Source of the DNA: a virus | IMG/VR virus record: IMGVR_UViG_3300031862_000787 | Coordinates: 1 to 33,747 of that record | Strand: one strand, 5' to 3' | DNA length: 33,747 bases | Shown: positions 9,501 to 16,958 of the stretch, one piece after another | How the letters are laid out: each line of letters opens with the position of its first letter | How positions within the stretch are numbered: position 1 is the first letter of the stretch | Position numbers and translations under genes: made by a program | The notes under the pieces: model-generated | What the model saw: only the letters and a program-made list of their open reading frames with translations | The model's database searches: none | What the model was told of the DNA's origin: nothing

Positions 9501-12500
9501 CGTGGTCGCGTCTTTATCCACGTAGCGATTGCCCTTCTCGTCCTTCCGCCATACGGTCGGCTCCTTGTAGTTCATCGTCTTGACGACCAGCTCCGCCGTC
9601 GGGAAGTCAGGCGTGTCCCACCGGCCGCTGGTCGCATTGCCGCTGATGACCCAGGAACCATCGTGCTCGAATTTCGTGAACTTGACGCCGTAGGTCCGGC
9701 CCGTGAGATGGCTGAGGAATTCCAGGTAGGTGTCGGCGTCGATCCAGGGGCTTCCCAATCGCACCGAGATATCAGTCGGCAGGATGTCTTCGGGCTGGAC
9801 CGCCTTCAAGGCGTCTGCGTTCGTCTGGTACTTCGAGTCGAGCTTGGCCGCCGCCTCGGCTGCCGCCAGTTTCCTGCGGACGTTACCGGAGAGGTAAAGG
9901 AAGGATGGTTCCCACTGGCCGGTCTCAGGATTGTCGAAGGCATGGCCGGCGATTTGCTTGGTCACGCCCTCCGGCTCCAATCCGAGTAGCTTGCCGATGT
10001 ACTCCAGGTCGATCCGGCCACGTTCGCTCATACTGACCGCGACGGCGTCTTGCGGGGAATCGGCCTTCTCGATGGCCTTGACGGAGAACTGCGTCCGTTC
10101 GGTGAAGATCTTGGTTTTGGTCGCTGTCTTGGTGTCGTTGTCCCAATTCTCCAGTGAAAGCAGGAGTGGAAGGTCTGGTTCGTTTTCAAACGTCCTGCGG
10201 TTATAGGGGGTGTGGAAGGCGTCGTACTTGGCCACGAACACGTCATAGGCTCTGTTGAGTTGTACACGGGCCTTCTCTACGGCGGCGCTTTCGGCGATGG
10301 GGTCGATCTGCAAGCTGATGAGCTTACGGGCTGCGCTCCGGACCTGGATCATCCCAGCGAAGCGTGGTCTTACTGCGCTGCCGACCTCAACGGGCACCAG
10401 AACGTCATCCCGCTTCTGAAAGACCTTGCCGTCCTCCATGACGTAGGCCCGGTCCTTGACATTCTCCGGGGCCATCTTCTGGAATTGGGGCTGGCGCATC
10501 TCGGTGTCCCGTTTGGTCTGGGCCGCATAGATGTCCTGGATCGGCTGGAACTGCCCCATCAGTTCAGCAATCTTGGCACGCAGGTCAATCCCGGTGGACT
10601 CCACCGTCATTTCGTTGGCCCGGTACATCGTGCCGCCGTAGCTGAGCTTGCCGAGGATGTTCTCGGGGTGATGGACGAAGTATTCATTGATGGCGAAGGT
10701 TTCCTCGCCCTGTTTGTACTTGCCGATGTCAATCCAGTTCTCGCCCTGGGCGGTTTCTCCGGCAGATCGTTTTTGCAGAACAAGGATATCGGTGACAACT
10801 TCCGTGTTGGCGATCTTGCCGAACGCTGTCTTGGGCAAACGAATCGCCCCCAGCAGGTCCGCCTCTTTCGCCAGATACTTGCGGACAGCGTTGTTGCCCT
10901 TGTCCATCGTCCCCTTGCTCGTGATGAAGGCAACGAGGCCGCCCGGGCGCGTCTTCTTCAGGGCCTTGGCGAAGTAGAAATCGTGGAGGGCAAACCGGAC
11001 GCTGCGCAAGTCCGAGTCCACCGGCTTGGTCTGCTCATCGAATGGCACGTTCGAGACGAACAGATCAAAGAAGCTGTCGGGATACCGCACGTCCTGAAAG
11101 CCGCTATTCTCGATGGACGCACTCTGATAGAGTTGCTTGGCGATGCGAGCCGAGAGGTTGTCAAGTTCCACGCCAAACAGGCGGCTTGCCGCGGCGATAT
11201 CGTCGGGCACCAAGCCGTAGAAGAGTCCCGTGCCGATGGCGGGCTCGTTGATCTTGCCGCCCTTGAATCCGAGCTTACCGAGTCCCTCCCAGATACCGCG
11301 CACGACATCCGGGCTGGTGTAGTGAGCATTCGGCGTGGACGCTCGGGCGGCCTGGTATTCCTCGTCCGACAGGAGCTCACGGAGTTCCTGGTACTCCTTG
11401 CTCCACTCGCTGTTGAAATTATCGAATGCCTGGACCAGTCCGCCCCAGCCGGCGTACTTGACGAGGATGGCCTGTTCCTCGGCGGTAGCAGTGCGCCCCT
11501 CAGCTTCGATCTGCTTGAGCAGACGGATGGCGGCGACATTATTGCGGAACTTGGTCTTTTGCCCGCCTGCCTCGATGGCGTCGGCGTCAGTTATTCGGTA
11601 GTCAAGCTGTCCGCCGAGGTGATCGTCGCGTCTTGGGGTTGGTCTACGTCCGGCAGGCTGATCCAGGTCTCGCGGATGATCTCCGATGTCTCCTCGACCG
11701 GGCGTCCGGCGGCGTCCGCCTGGTCCATGTAATTCTCCGCCTGCTCCTGGGCTTGCAGGACGTACTGCATCACTTGGCCTTTGCTCACCAGGTACTTGTA
11801 GAGGTTCGGCTGGTGCTTCTTGAGATGGTACAGCACTTCGCGGCCGATTGCCCTGATTTCCGAGACTGGAATGTTCGGTTGCTGGTTCATTGTTTTGTTC
11901 CTCTATTGGAGATTCTACCGCCGGGGCGGTATCTATGTCAACGGGCCTTGCTTCGGCCCCGACGAGCTGCTTACGTTCTGCTTCCAGGGCTTGAATCTTG
12001 GCCTCGACCTCACGCAACCTCGCGCCGCCATCGTTGACGGCCAGATCATAGGCGAAGTCCCTGCCCGGTCCCCGCAACTGCTTGAGTTCCTTGTCGATTT
12101 CCCTGAGTCGCTTTTCGCTCTGTTTGGATGGTTGACGAGCCTCGGGTTTCTGAGGTTCTGGCTTGGGCGTTTCCGCAGGTTTGGGTTGCTCCCCAATCCC
12201 TTCTTCCGGCGGCGGTTTCGCGACAGCAGCTTGCGGTTCCTGTAGAGGTGTCCCAGCACTGGTTTGTCGGTGCTGCCCGGTGCCTTCTATTTCGTTCGGC
12301 TGTGACTGGGTCTCACCGGCTTCCGACGGAGTGACCGCCTTTGCTTCCCTCTGTCCAAACAGGGGACGTTGGGGCTCACGCCCTATCCATTGTTCCCCAG
12401 CGTCCGGCAGTTCGGCTTGCTTTGACCCTGTGGCGGGCCGGAAGATTTCCTGACCGAAGATGCCCGCATCGAAAGAAGGGGACGGGGCCTGGGGGACGCG

Positions 12501-15500
12501 GGGCGGGGGAATTTGCCCCTCGGCCCTCGACCCTGTGGCCCCGCCCCTCGCGTCAGCGGTCCTCGCTTCTGGGGCCTGCGCAGGCGATTGCTCCTCAATG
12601 AGGCCTTCAAGAAAGTCGCCTATTTCGCCGGCGGAGTCTTCGGCCTGGATGGCGGCTCGTTCTTCGTCGGCTCCGGTCTCGGCTTCGGCTCCGGAACCAG
12701 AACGAACCGCTTGTTCCACTCCCTCTCGAACAGTCTCAGGAACTCTTTGGCTTGCTTGCTCATCGCGATATGCCTTTACGTACTTCTTCTGTGTATCACT
12801 CAAACGGTCCTCTGTCAAGCCCATGGCGCGGGCAGAGCCCAGGACCGCCTCACCGATTACGTGGTCGGGCACCTGCTGTCGCTTCGCAGAGTTGATGAGG
12901 TCGTTGAGTTTCTGCAAGGGCGACCGCTCGGGTTTCGGTCCCCGCTGGAAAGCCTCCGGTCCCAGCTCCTTCCGGACTTCTTCTGCGGCCCGCTTGGGCA
13001 CAAGCCAGTAGTCCTCTGCCCCGCGATTGTGGACCTTCCACACTTCGTCCGTCTTGGCCCGGAAGGCATCCATTGTGCTCTTGGGGAGTCGGGTCGGAAG
13101 CTGCTCGCACTCCGACTGCCAGACGAAGGTCTTGCGGCCTGCGATGGCCCGGTTGCCCTTGGAGCGCAGTCCCTTCTTGCCCCAACTGTACAGTTCATGT
13201 TCCTCTCGCCATTCGTCAGGGACAGAAGTGTAGATGACCTTTTGCCGCGCTTCGCTCGCAATGACATGGGTAGGCGGCCCGTTCGGAGTTCCGCGTTTAC
13301 GCGGTTCCGAGCCGCCGGAAGGCGGAACTGGGCTTCCAAACGCGGAATTTCGCGTTTGGGGACCCACTCCAAACGCTTCATCGCGCCACTGCCGCAGGTC
13401 GATCATGCGTTGGCTGCCGGACGGCTGGATCGCCTTGTTGAAGTCACTCTCCGTAGCGGCGCTCCATTCATCGAGCACGTATTCGTAGGCTCGGCCGCTT
13501 TGCTGGGCTGTCCCCGGCCTCTTGCCGCCTTCGTTGCCCGGATAGACGACGATGGGCCTATCGCCTTGCCAGTTGACGGCGCGGGCAATACCTCCATCGG
13601 AATCGACGACGAAAACCGGCTTCGCTTCTTCCTGCTCTGCGGCCGCCGGCTCGGCAGGGGCGACACCACCCTCCGGCACTTTCGGGCCTGTCTCAGTCGT
13701 ACTGGGGACCACAGACGGTACAGGTTCACGTTGTCCATAGGGAGCCTCCTTTTGCCGCGCTGCACTCGCAATGACATGCTGCGATCGCTGTTCAGCGTAC
13801 CGCTGGAATGCTTCCGCCGCCTCATCGCCGTAGATGTTCGCGTTGCTGTCGATGACGCCCTGTGCCATCTCGTCCGCACGTTCGGCTTCCTGGCGGGCCT
13901 GCTCGACGGCTTGTCTTGCCTTGTCCCCGGACAGCTTGCGGCCTGTCTCAGGATTGACGCCCGTGCGTTCCATCTCGTCGGCGATGTCTCTGGCAGCTTT
14001 GGAGGCGGTGCGGTAGCCGGCGTACTCCTTTGCCGATTCATCAAAGTGTGCTCTGACGGCTTCTGCATTCTCTGGGGCAGGGTAGTGCTGGTCGGGAACG
14101 AGTTCGCGCCGCGCTTCTTCCGTCGGCTCGGGGAAAGTCTTCTCGAAATCCCATTTCCCCGCTCCCGGCGTCGCCGGAGGAGTCTCTTGAGGTGCATTCG
14201 CCATTGGCTGGGATTGCCGCGCTTCGCTCGCAATGACATGCTTGGGCGATGCCTTCGCGGCAGCGGGCTGCTCGGCAGGTAGCGATGATTGCTGTTTCGG
14301 AGCGGCAAGGTCGGATTGGAGCTGCTCGACGAAATTCGGTTTTCCCTTCTGTTCGTCACGAGTCGTGTCCTTGGGGGATTTGCCCTGGGGCGTGCCTTGG
14401 GGTGCAGCAGATCGAGTGACAGGCTTTTGCTCTGCCTGCGTAGGCTCGACGATGGGCAGATCCTCAATCGGCAGGTTCTCGGTGGCTCTGGCAGCGATCT
14501 CACCTATCGTCCTGCGCTGTGGCGTGGCAGCCTGCGGCGTCTCGGGCTCATACGGCGGGGCGTTCGCGGGACGAGGCTCCGTCCTCGTTGTATCCGTAAT
14601 CGCCTGCGCTGCCCCGGCTGCGCCCGTCAGTCCGTAACCGGCAGTCAAACCACCGAGGCCCGCCTGGGCGATCCGCTTGCCCGAGGGACCCAACTCGATC
14701 TTCTCGCCATGAATCGTGGCGGCCCCGATCTGTACCCCTTCCTGCAAGGCTTCTTCCATGCCCTCGTTTACGGCCTTGCCGATATGTTTCAACTCGATCT
14801 GTCCGGCCTGCTTGGCGAGTTTGCCCCATGCCTTCTTGCGAACCGATTGGGCAAGTTGGCGCAGTGCATCCTTACCGACGCCCTTGCCAAGAGACAGAAT
14901 CTCATCAGCCTGCGAATGTTCGATGACGCCGTTGATCGTGCCGACGATCAGCCGTTCCAATTGCGCCTGATCTTCGGTGGCACCATTGCGCTTGGCCTCC
15001 TGGTACGCAGATTCTCCCTCTGCCATCGCTGCGGTAGCAAAAGCCCCAAGACCACCGGTGGATGCGGCCGCCATCGTGGAGACCGCCATCAAAGGCAGAG
15101 TCTCGAAGGTCGTATTGGCAATGTAGCCGAGAGCGCCCTTCTTCTGCGGCTGGATTTCCGCACGGAGAGAATCGTCATAGATGATCTTGGCGACAGTCTT
15201 GAGCTTATCCGCCGTCGGTTTCATTGACTCGCCCACAACAGGCTTGTCGGCATAGGACCCAAGTGTGCCCGGAATACCCCTCGCCCTTGCTTGCTTTTCC
15301 TTCTCGGCTGGCGATGTGGTGGGTGTCAGGATGGCCCCCAGTGTGCCTGGGACACTGGCAACAACTCGCAAGCCACCCCGTTCCAGGGCGTTATGGATCT
15401 CCTGCCGCCAGGTAACAGGACTGGGTTGCGACAGTTCGCCGTGGTCCGGCCCGGCCGGGTTCACAGCTTCACCCACGGTGCCCTCCCCAGCGGTCTGCAT

Positions 15501-15857
15501 CGCGTCCGGCTTCTGGGGTGCAGCGACCGACTCCGGTCTTCCCCAGATTTCTTGATACGCTTCGGCCATTCCCGGCTGCATCGTGGCGAAATCCTCGGGA
15601 CTGCCGGGCTCCGGCGTGAGCCAGCGTGTCGCCCTTTCTTCGAGCGAAAGGACCGGTGTTGCCTCCTGAGCGGCGGTTTGGGCCACGGCGGGCGTCTTGC
15701 CCGCCAGCAGAGCATCGAGCTTCGCAACGCGTGGCGATGGTGTCGGAGCGGCAGGGGTTTGTGTCGGTGCCGTGGCAGAAGCCTCCAGTCCTTCCCCGGC
15801 CGATTGGACCGGCTTGCCTTCCATCAGTGCATTCAACTTGTCCAGTCGCGTAGGCAT
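3540..15857 (-). CDS. Giant polyvalent internal virion protein with DarB-like methyltransferase and SNF2-type helicase
   Basis: 4105 residues. Domains seen: hydrophobic Gly/Ala segments (about 250-280 and 396-420) in an internal-virion-like N-terminus; Pro/Gln-rich linkers with three in-frame palindromic repeats (about 540, 694, 864); a coiled coil (about 1246-1300); an N6-adenine methyltransferase (about 1424-1705) with motif I NEPAIGTG (1537-1544) and the catalytic motif as NVPF (1603-1606) rather than NPPY; a helicase with Walker A GAGKT (about 2206-2210), DESH (2369-2372), ATGTPITN and QRDGRMERQG (about 2695); a coiled coil; then large helical regions resembling the large polyvalent protein-associated domains, with a hydrophobic helix near 3755-3782. 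Phage P1 DarB pairs the same two enzymes and is packaged to block type I restriction. Gene order (after two internal-virion candidates, before fibres) supports an ejected protein. The antirestriction role is inferred. A second gene lies in another frame at 11591-11890. Confidence 0.85.
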   Translation of the reverse strand: MPTRLDKLNALMEGKPVQSAGEGLEASATAPTQTPAAPTPSPRVAKLDALLAGKTPAVAQTAAQEATPVLSLEERATRWLTPEPGSPEDFATMQPGMAEAYQEIWGRPESVAAPQKPDAMQTAGEGTVGEAVNPAGPDHGELSQPSPVTWRQEIHNALERGGLRVVASVPGTLGAILTPTTSPAEKEKQARARGIPGTLGSYADKPVVGESMKPTADKLKTVAKIIYDDSLRAEIQPQKKGALGYIANTTFETLPLMAVSTMAAASTGGLGAFATAAMAEGESAYQEAKRNGATEDQAQLERLIVGTINGVIEHSQADEILSLGKGVGKDALRQLAQSVRKKAWGKLAKQAGQIELKHIGKAVNEGMEEALQEGVQIGAATIHGEKIELGPSGKRIAQAGLGGLTAGYGLTGAAGAAQAITDTTRTEPRPANAPPYEPETPQAATPQRRTIGEIAARATENLPIEDLPIVEPTQAEQKPVTRSAAPQGTPQGKSPKDTTRDEQKGKPNFVEQLQSDLAAPKQQSSLPAEQPAAAKASPKHVIASEARQSQPMANAPQETPPATPGAGKWDFEKTFPEPTEEARRELVPDQHYPAPENAEAVRAHFDESAKEYAGYRTASKAARDIADEMERTGVNPETGRKLSGDKARQAVEQARQEAERADEMAQGVIDSNANIYGDEAAEAFQRYAEQRSQHVIASAARQKEAPYGQREPVPSVVPSTTETGPKVPEGGVAPAEPAAAEQEEAKPVFVVDSDGGIARAVNWQGDRPIVVYPGNEGGKRPGTAQQSGRAYEYVLDEWSAATESDFNKAIQPSGSQRMIDLRQWRDEAFGVGPQTRNSAFGSPVPPSGGSEPRKRGTPNGPPTHVIASEARQKVIYTSVPDEWREEHELYSWGKKGLRSKGNRAIAGRKTFVWQSECEQLPTRLPKSTMDAFRAKTDEVWKVHNRGAEDYWLVPKRAAEEVRKELGPEAFQRGPKPERSPLQKLNDLINSAKRQQVPDHVIGEAVLGSARAMGLTEDRLSDTQKKYVKAYRDEQASQRVPETVREGVEQAVRSGSGAEAETGADEERAAIQAEDSAGEIGDFLEGLIEEQSPAQAPEARTADARGGATGSRAEGQIPPPRVPQAPSPSFDAGIFGQEIFRPATGSKQAELPDAGEQWIGREPQRPLFGQREAKAVTPSEAGETQSQPNEIEGTGQHRQTSAGTPLQEPQAAVAKPPPEEGIGEQPKPAETPKPEPQKPEARQPSKQSEKRLREIDKELKQLRGPGRDFAYDLAVNDGGARLREVEAKIQALEAERKQLVGAEARPVDIDTAPAVESPIEEQNNEPATEHSSLGNQGNRPRSAVPSQEAPAEPLQVPGEQRPSDAVRPASPGAGGELHGPGGRRRTPGRGDIGDHPRDLDQPAGRRPTPRRDDHLGGQLDYRITDADAIEAGGQKTKFRNNVAAIRLLKQIEAEGRTATAEEQAILVKYAGWGGLVQAFDNFNSEWSKEYQELRELLSDEEYQAARASTPNAHYTSPDVVRGIWEGLGKLGFKGGKINEPAIGTGLFYGLVPDDIAAASRLFGVELDNLSARIAKQLYQSASIENSGFQDVRYPDSFFDLFVSNVPFDEQTKPVDSDLRSVRFALHDFYFAKALKKTRPGGLVAFITSKGTMDKGNNAVRKYLAKEADLLGAIRLPKTAFGKIANTEVVTDILVLQKRSAGETAQGENWIDIGKYKQGEETFAINEYFVHHPENILGKLSYGGTMYRANEMTVESTGIDLRAKIAELMGQFQPIQDIYAAQTKRDTEMRQPQFQKMAPENVKDRAYVMEDGKVFQKRDDVLVPVEVGSAVRPRFAGMIQVRSAARKLISLQIDPIAESAAVEKARVQLNRAYDVFVAKYDAFHTPYNRRTFENEPDLPLLLSLENWDNDTKTATKTKIFTERTQFSVKAIEKADSPQDAVAVSMSERGRIDLEYIGKLLGLEPEGVTKQIAGHAFDNPETGQWEPSFLYLSGNVRRKLAAAEAAAKLDSKYQTNADALKAVQPEDILPTDISVRLGSPWIDADTYLEFLSHLTGRTYGVKFTKFEHDGSWVISGNATSGRWDTPDFPTAELVVKTMNYKEPTVWRKDEKGNRYVDKDATTIARVMQQKIKDEFEQWIWSDANRAKRLARVYNDTFNHTVFPQWDGSYLRCPGQSSTPLAGGRLRPHQANAVARFLTGGNMLMAHAVGAGKTFAGITMAMEGRRIGQVKKAIFVVPNHKIDDWRVDWMKLYPSANILAATKDDFTPQKRQTLMNRIATGDWDGIIVPMSSFEKIPMSPGRIRAFFQEQIDELETEILALQAERGRENKNIIKRLEKAKSALEEKLKRQEAQWKKDQGPYFDELGIDMMLVDESHAYKNLFFVTKMDRVSGLQVAQTQRSFDMFMKAQYLNATTRQRGIVYATGTPITNTIGEMFTLQRYLQPQALKEAGLQAFDFWAKTFGDTVTDVEVDPTGGGFRVNTRFARFTNLPELMQMFRSVTDIVTKKQMNIPLPKVQRTTIQCEPIPEVEDYIEGLVERAEHIRSGRVKPWEDNMLAVTNDGRHVALDARLRIKGAPDAPGSKINRCVDEVYRLYQETAKDKALQVIWCDLSTPKKGKWSVYDDLKQKLLAKGVKKDEIAFIHDAADEKQQASLYLKANAGKIRVLLASTGKMGTGANVQERLIAAHHLTAPWVPAEVEQRDGRMERQGNMFSEVQKFEYVTKGTFDAYMWQTLETKAKFIEQVMSGETSGREIEDISKNSLTYAEVKALASGNPKIIEAIRLDAEVKQLQAEEKAHRADQFRIQEERQAVLPNKIKSGEELVAHLKADAEKATAAIEAAGEGIDITIAGTRYTKRKEAAEALNEQLAKVNWFSQEPTEVGSAYGFKMAARWASGFEGQNGWWRLRLHGSKLTYDVDLGESPSGNITRIENAVAGIEDRYKQQAAILERDRRRLAELEEIAGKPFAKAKDLTDKRAKLTQLQNEIGLDKKHDQSQPIIAEEQPQSSGEQAESDTAEEPSSGFRADPTVEGEGKGEGGFVRFGPDAKTGKVAKPWLTEDKVKSPDDAIEDFFARTYVMPVQAKIAKVLEAAKEGLRERFIYLHNLPKTTEAALARDMIRTMPEELRAATDQAIRDIEDIVNNGGKGVQTLDVAGLDLLRRKVFVQDLLKEAEIDRSVAGDLDVEQLATENARLDALIAKVPSVQAAYEARQALWEKVSNDLFDRGVISEEARDNRAYVRHFVLMYAEVAHKGTAKPKKLSEPYRGYGKERKGYTGDISTHYLAVEIKALSDIYRDNAIEDMATEIGRRYDKRRQYAANAKSRNFEVLVGGPDNVLRIKKLRRMIAQSQSGDEGRKEWIAELTQLDPTHPYRQRVAMHKSKLRKIVGELPDEDSEGFFNLLSTIVRERPNDADGLAARGIFKAIHERERMMKERLGDKYVTPERLAQADGYTEWWYKRPNLMYLANTLTEAQMAILVENSAEEAGDILHIPRDMMRQALVMGGKRKGMLIPDWLAKQLDDLPVNKRSNLIVASFSKPAIQFLKRWYLRVNPLRYNARNQIGDVERLNASGQTSKVKYIPQAMRLLIEKKGEVYEAMQRYGAVGSSLWNEMNDPRTMQQFERFADLGTQKGFVSAVRATFAAPLKLLGRAGQIEQDLTQFREDILRAAVFLGTLDDIKHGRPLRHWAGNVADVQELAKTDKYRAAAKHSRETMVDYGAFTPWENDVLRNGLIPFYSYLKKNLTFWPRALLNAAKEDATDEAASAMAGVVAANVAKWLVRVLALYGLAWLWNHRNDEARKKEEHLAFWLRSQPHVNVGDCTLWGDTALSDFAEWFGMEQLSGVLWRYEAGFVDSKEAALEAAKDLAQGPVNKLYQDLQPFLKQTQVAITGMETYPNVFEPRPVATPASMKSLEQAIIGLIGADAKKFYQTATGRRKLEDTLYAYFAGWFGRPTDVDTLIDEIKKTDAWTSLIAKSQVTGRGPGQAKAGKEAQWQETQVRAEGLLTAKDLEESRKEMAAQRTNEQLTKKLAGMDEDEILSRIAANTYATSGHDAAGRERVRGEPHEGSEGLVTILSREYERRTGHAPIADELQAEHQRQRQAAHDALRAKKVGK
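11591..11890 (-). CDS. Nested 99-aa gene in the +1 frame of the giant gene
   Basis: Inside the giant gene, this frame has an ATG at 11890 preceded by a good ribosome binding site (AGAGGAA, 7 bases upstream) and ends in TAA at 11591. The product looks like a normal helical protein (IRAIGREVLYHLKKHQPNLY, then a Gln/Glu-rich helix, then ETWISLPDVDQ). The giant frame over the same bases reads as Arg/Gly/Pro-rich sequence (GGRRRTPGRGDIGDHPRD) typical of an out-of-frame reading. The conserved methyltransferase start (LDYRITDAD) begins exactly at this gene's stop. So the real coding frame seems to switch to this one for 300 bases. Possible explanations are a true overlapping gene, a programmed frameshift, or paired sequence errors. 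Family not recognised with certainty. Confidence 0.6.
   Translation of the reverse strand: MNQQPNIPVSEIRAIGREVLYHLKKHQPNLYKYLVSKGQVMQYVLQAQEQAENYMDQADAAGRPVEETSEIIRETWISLPDVDQPQDATITSADSLTTE
13242..13268 (-). repeat. Palindromic 27-bp repeat, copy 1 (in frame)
   Basis: The minus strand reads CATGTCATTGCGAGCGAAGC and continues GCGGCAA. It adds HVIASEARQ to the giant protein at about residue 864. This copy is identical to the one at 14214. It directly follows, in the plus direction precedes, a block of three hairpins of a second repeat family (13271-13375). The same sequence is open in all frames, giving SLRAKRGN or LPRFARNDM when read otherwise. Confidence 0.8.
13271..13375. repeat. Cluster of three hairpins inside the giant gene (second repeat family)
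   Basis: Three inverted repeats follow one another: CCGCG-TTTA-CGCGG, CCGCC-GGAA-GGCGG, and CCAAACGCG-GAATTT-CGCGTTTGG. In the giant protein they are read as a Gly/Pro/Ser/Arg-rich linker (FGSPVPPSGGSEPRKRGTPN). The third hairpin is shared with the end of the glycosyltransferase-like gene near 21417. The cluster abuts palindromic repeat copy 1, which suggests serial insertion of small elements at a tolerant linker. Confidence 0.65.
13752..13778 (-). repeat. Palindromic 27-bp repeat, copy 2 (in frame, diverged)
   Basis: Same element as at 13242 with two base changes in the centre (TGCACTCGC instead of TTCGCTCGC on the plus strand). It is read in frame as HVIASAARQ at about residue 694 of the giant protein, within a low-complexity linker. 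The divergence suggests an older insertion than copies 1 and 3. Confidence 0.75.
14214..14240 (-). repeat. Palindromic 27-bp repeat, copy 3 (in frame)
   Basis: Identical over 27 bases to the copy at 13242 and in the same orientation and frame, adding HVIASEARQ at about residue 540 of the giant protein. It lies between a Lys/Ala/Pro linker and a Pro/Thr-rich stretch. Confidence 0.8.
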
Positions 15858-15860
15858 TCA

Positions 15861-16940
15861 CTAACGTCCCGCAATGATGTCGATGATCTCTTTCGTGCTG
15901 AGTTTGCGGCGTTGGGCCGGGTTCTTCGGGTCGGGCACACCCTCCCTGATGGCCGTGAGCAGCTTTCGATAGAACTGCGGATCGCGAGCGAAGTCGGAGC
16001 GTAGATCAAATCCTTGGGGCAACCCTTTACCGACCATCGACTCCAGGGTCTGGAATTGCTCCGCCGTGTCCGTGTCCATGTGCATCTGCTTGAAGGTCTT
16101 GGGTGTAGTCGCGGCGGTGACGCCGCTTTCGGGAACATGACCACCGCTGGCGGCGTAAATGGCGTTTCCCCATTGCTGCCAGAAGGATGGCTTGGGCGCA
16201 GATGACTCCTGTTGAGGAATTGGCGTCGGTGTAGGTGATTCCGGCATCAGCCAATTCGCTGCTTTCGCGCCGAGTTCGCCGTAGTTGCGGACTTGTCCTA
16301 CCTGTTCCGGTGTCGGGGGAACCACTTGCGGGTCTGCACCGGCAACCAGATCAACCGGCGTTCGCCGTCTGGCAGTGACAACCTGTGTTTCCGGGACCAT
16401 GTCATTGCGAGCGGAGCGCGGCAATCCGCTCGCTGCTTGATTCGGACCCATCGGCAAGAGCTGCATCCCACCGGTAGGCCGATTCTCCAGAAAAAGCGAA
16501 CCCATCTGCGGGTTGGGCTGGGTCCTCTGGGAAGGCGACGAGCCGAAATCCTCGATTTCCGACGCGAGGCCCGGACTTGCGACTTTACCATATTCGGGTT
16601 GTCGCAGTCTGTTTATCTGCTCTGCCTGCCAGGTGAGTTGCTTTTGCTTCTGCAATTGCGCGTTGGCTTTGAGGGAGCGGAACTTCCCGCTCACCTCGGG
16701 CGCGATGCCGGCCTGGGATGCATAGGCGTCAAAGGCATCGGCATATTCCGATGTCCCAATCTCGCCGCGATCTTGGGCGAATCTGTCGGCCTGATCGAGC
16801 GTCTGCATCGTGGCCTTCGCCTTGTTGAGATCCAGCGACTGCCGCTGGGCTTCCATCTTCAGCCGGTCCTCCCGAATGGGCGGAAGCACGCTGAAAGCCA
16901 GGTCGCCGAAGAATTTGCCCACGTCCTGCATCGAAGCCAT
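15861..16940 (-). CDS. Putative internal virion protein
   Basis: This 359-residue protein has no recognised enzyme motif. The N-terminal half is helical and Gln/Lys-rich (KMEAQRQSLDLNKAKATMQT and LQKQKQLTWQAEQINRLRQP), the middle is a Pro/Gln/Thr-rich linker, and the C-terminal part is helical (FQTLESMVGKGLPQGF to STKEIIDIIAGR). An in-frame palindromic repeat in the opposite orientation adds LPRSARNDM at about residues 173-181. The gene sits between the 280-residue gene (18-base gap) and the giant gene (3-base gap), the place where podoviruses carry the proteins ejected before or with the DNA. The role is inferred from order and composition; the N-terminus could also form a short coiled coil. 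Confidence 0.55.
   Translation of the reverse strand: MASMQDVGKFFGDLAFSVLPPIREDRLKMEAQRQSLDLNKAKATMQTLDQADRFAQDRGEIGTSEYADAFDAYASQAGIAPEVSGKFRSLKANAQLQKQKQLTWQAEQINRLRQPEYGKVASPGLASEIEDFGSSPSQRTQPNPQMGSLFLENRPTGGMQLLPMGPNQAASGLPRSARNDMVPETQVVTARRRTPVDLVAGADPQVVPPTPEQVGQVRNYGELGAKAANWLMPESPTPTPIPQQESSAPKPSFWQQWGNAIYAASGGHVPESGVTAATTPKTFKQMHMDTDTAEQFQTLESMVGKGLPQGFDLRSDFARDPQFYRKLLTAIREGVPDPKNPAQRRKLSTKEIIDIIAGR
16398..16424 (+). repeat. Palindromic 27-bp repeat, copy 4 (inverted, in frame)
   Basis: This copy has the opposite orientation to the others: the plus strand carries CATGTCATTGCGAGCGGAGC then GCGGCAA, with one base change from the consensus. It is still open in frame, adding LPRSARNDM to the internal virion candidate. 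It shows that the element inserts in either direction without stopping the gene. Confidence 0.75.
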
Positions 16941-16958
16941 TGCTCAACTCCCAAGTGA

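Noticed and set aside
13242-14240. CRISPR array in the giant gene
   Set aside because: The three repeat copies are 27 bp but spaced by about 460-510 bases, lie in frame in a gene, and the same repeat is found elsewhere singly and inverted.
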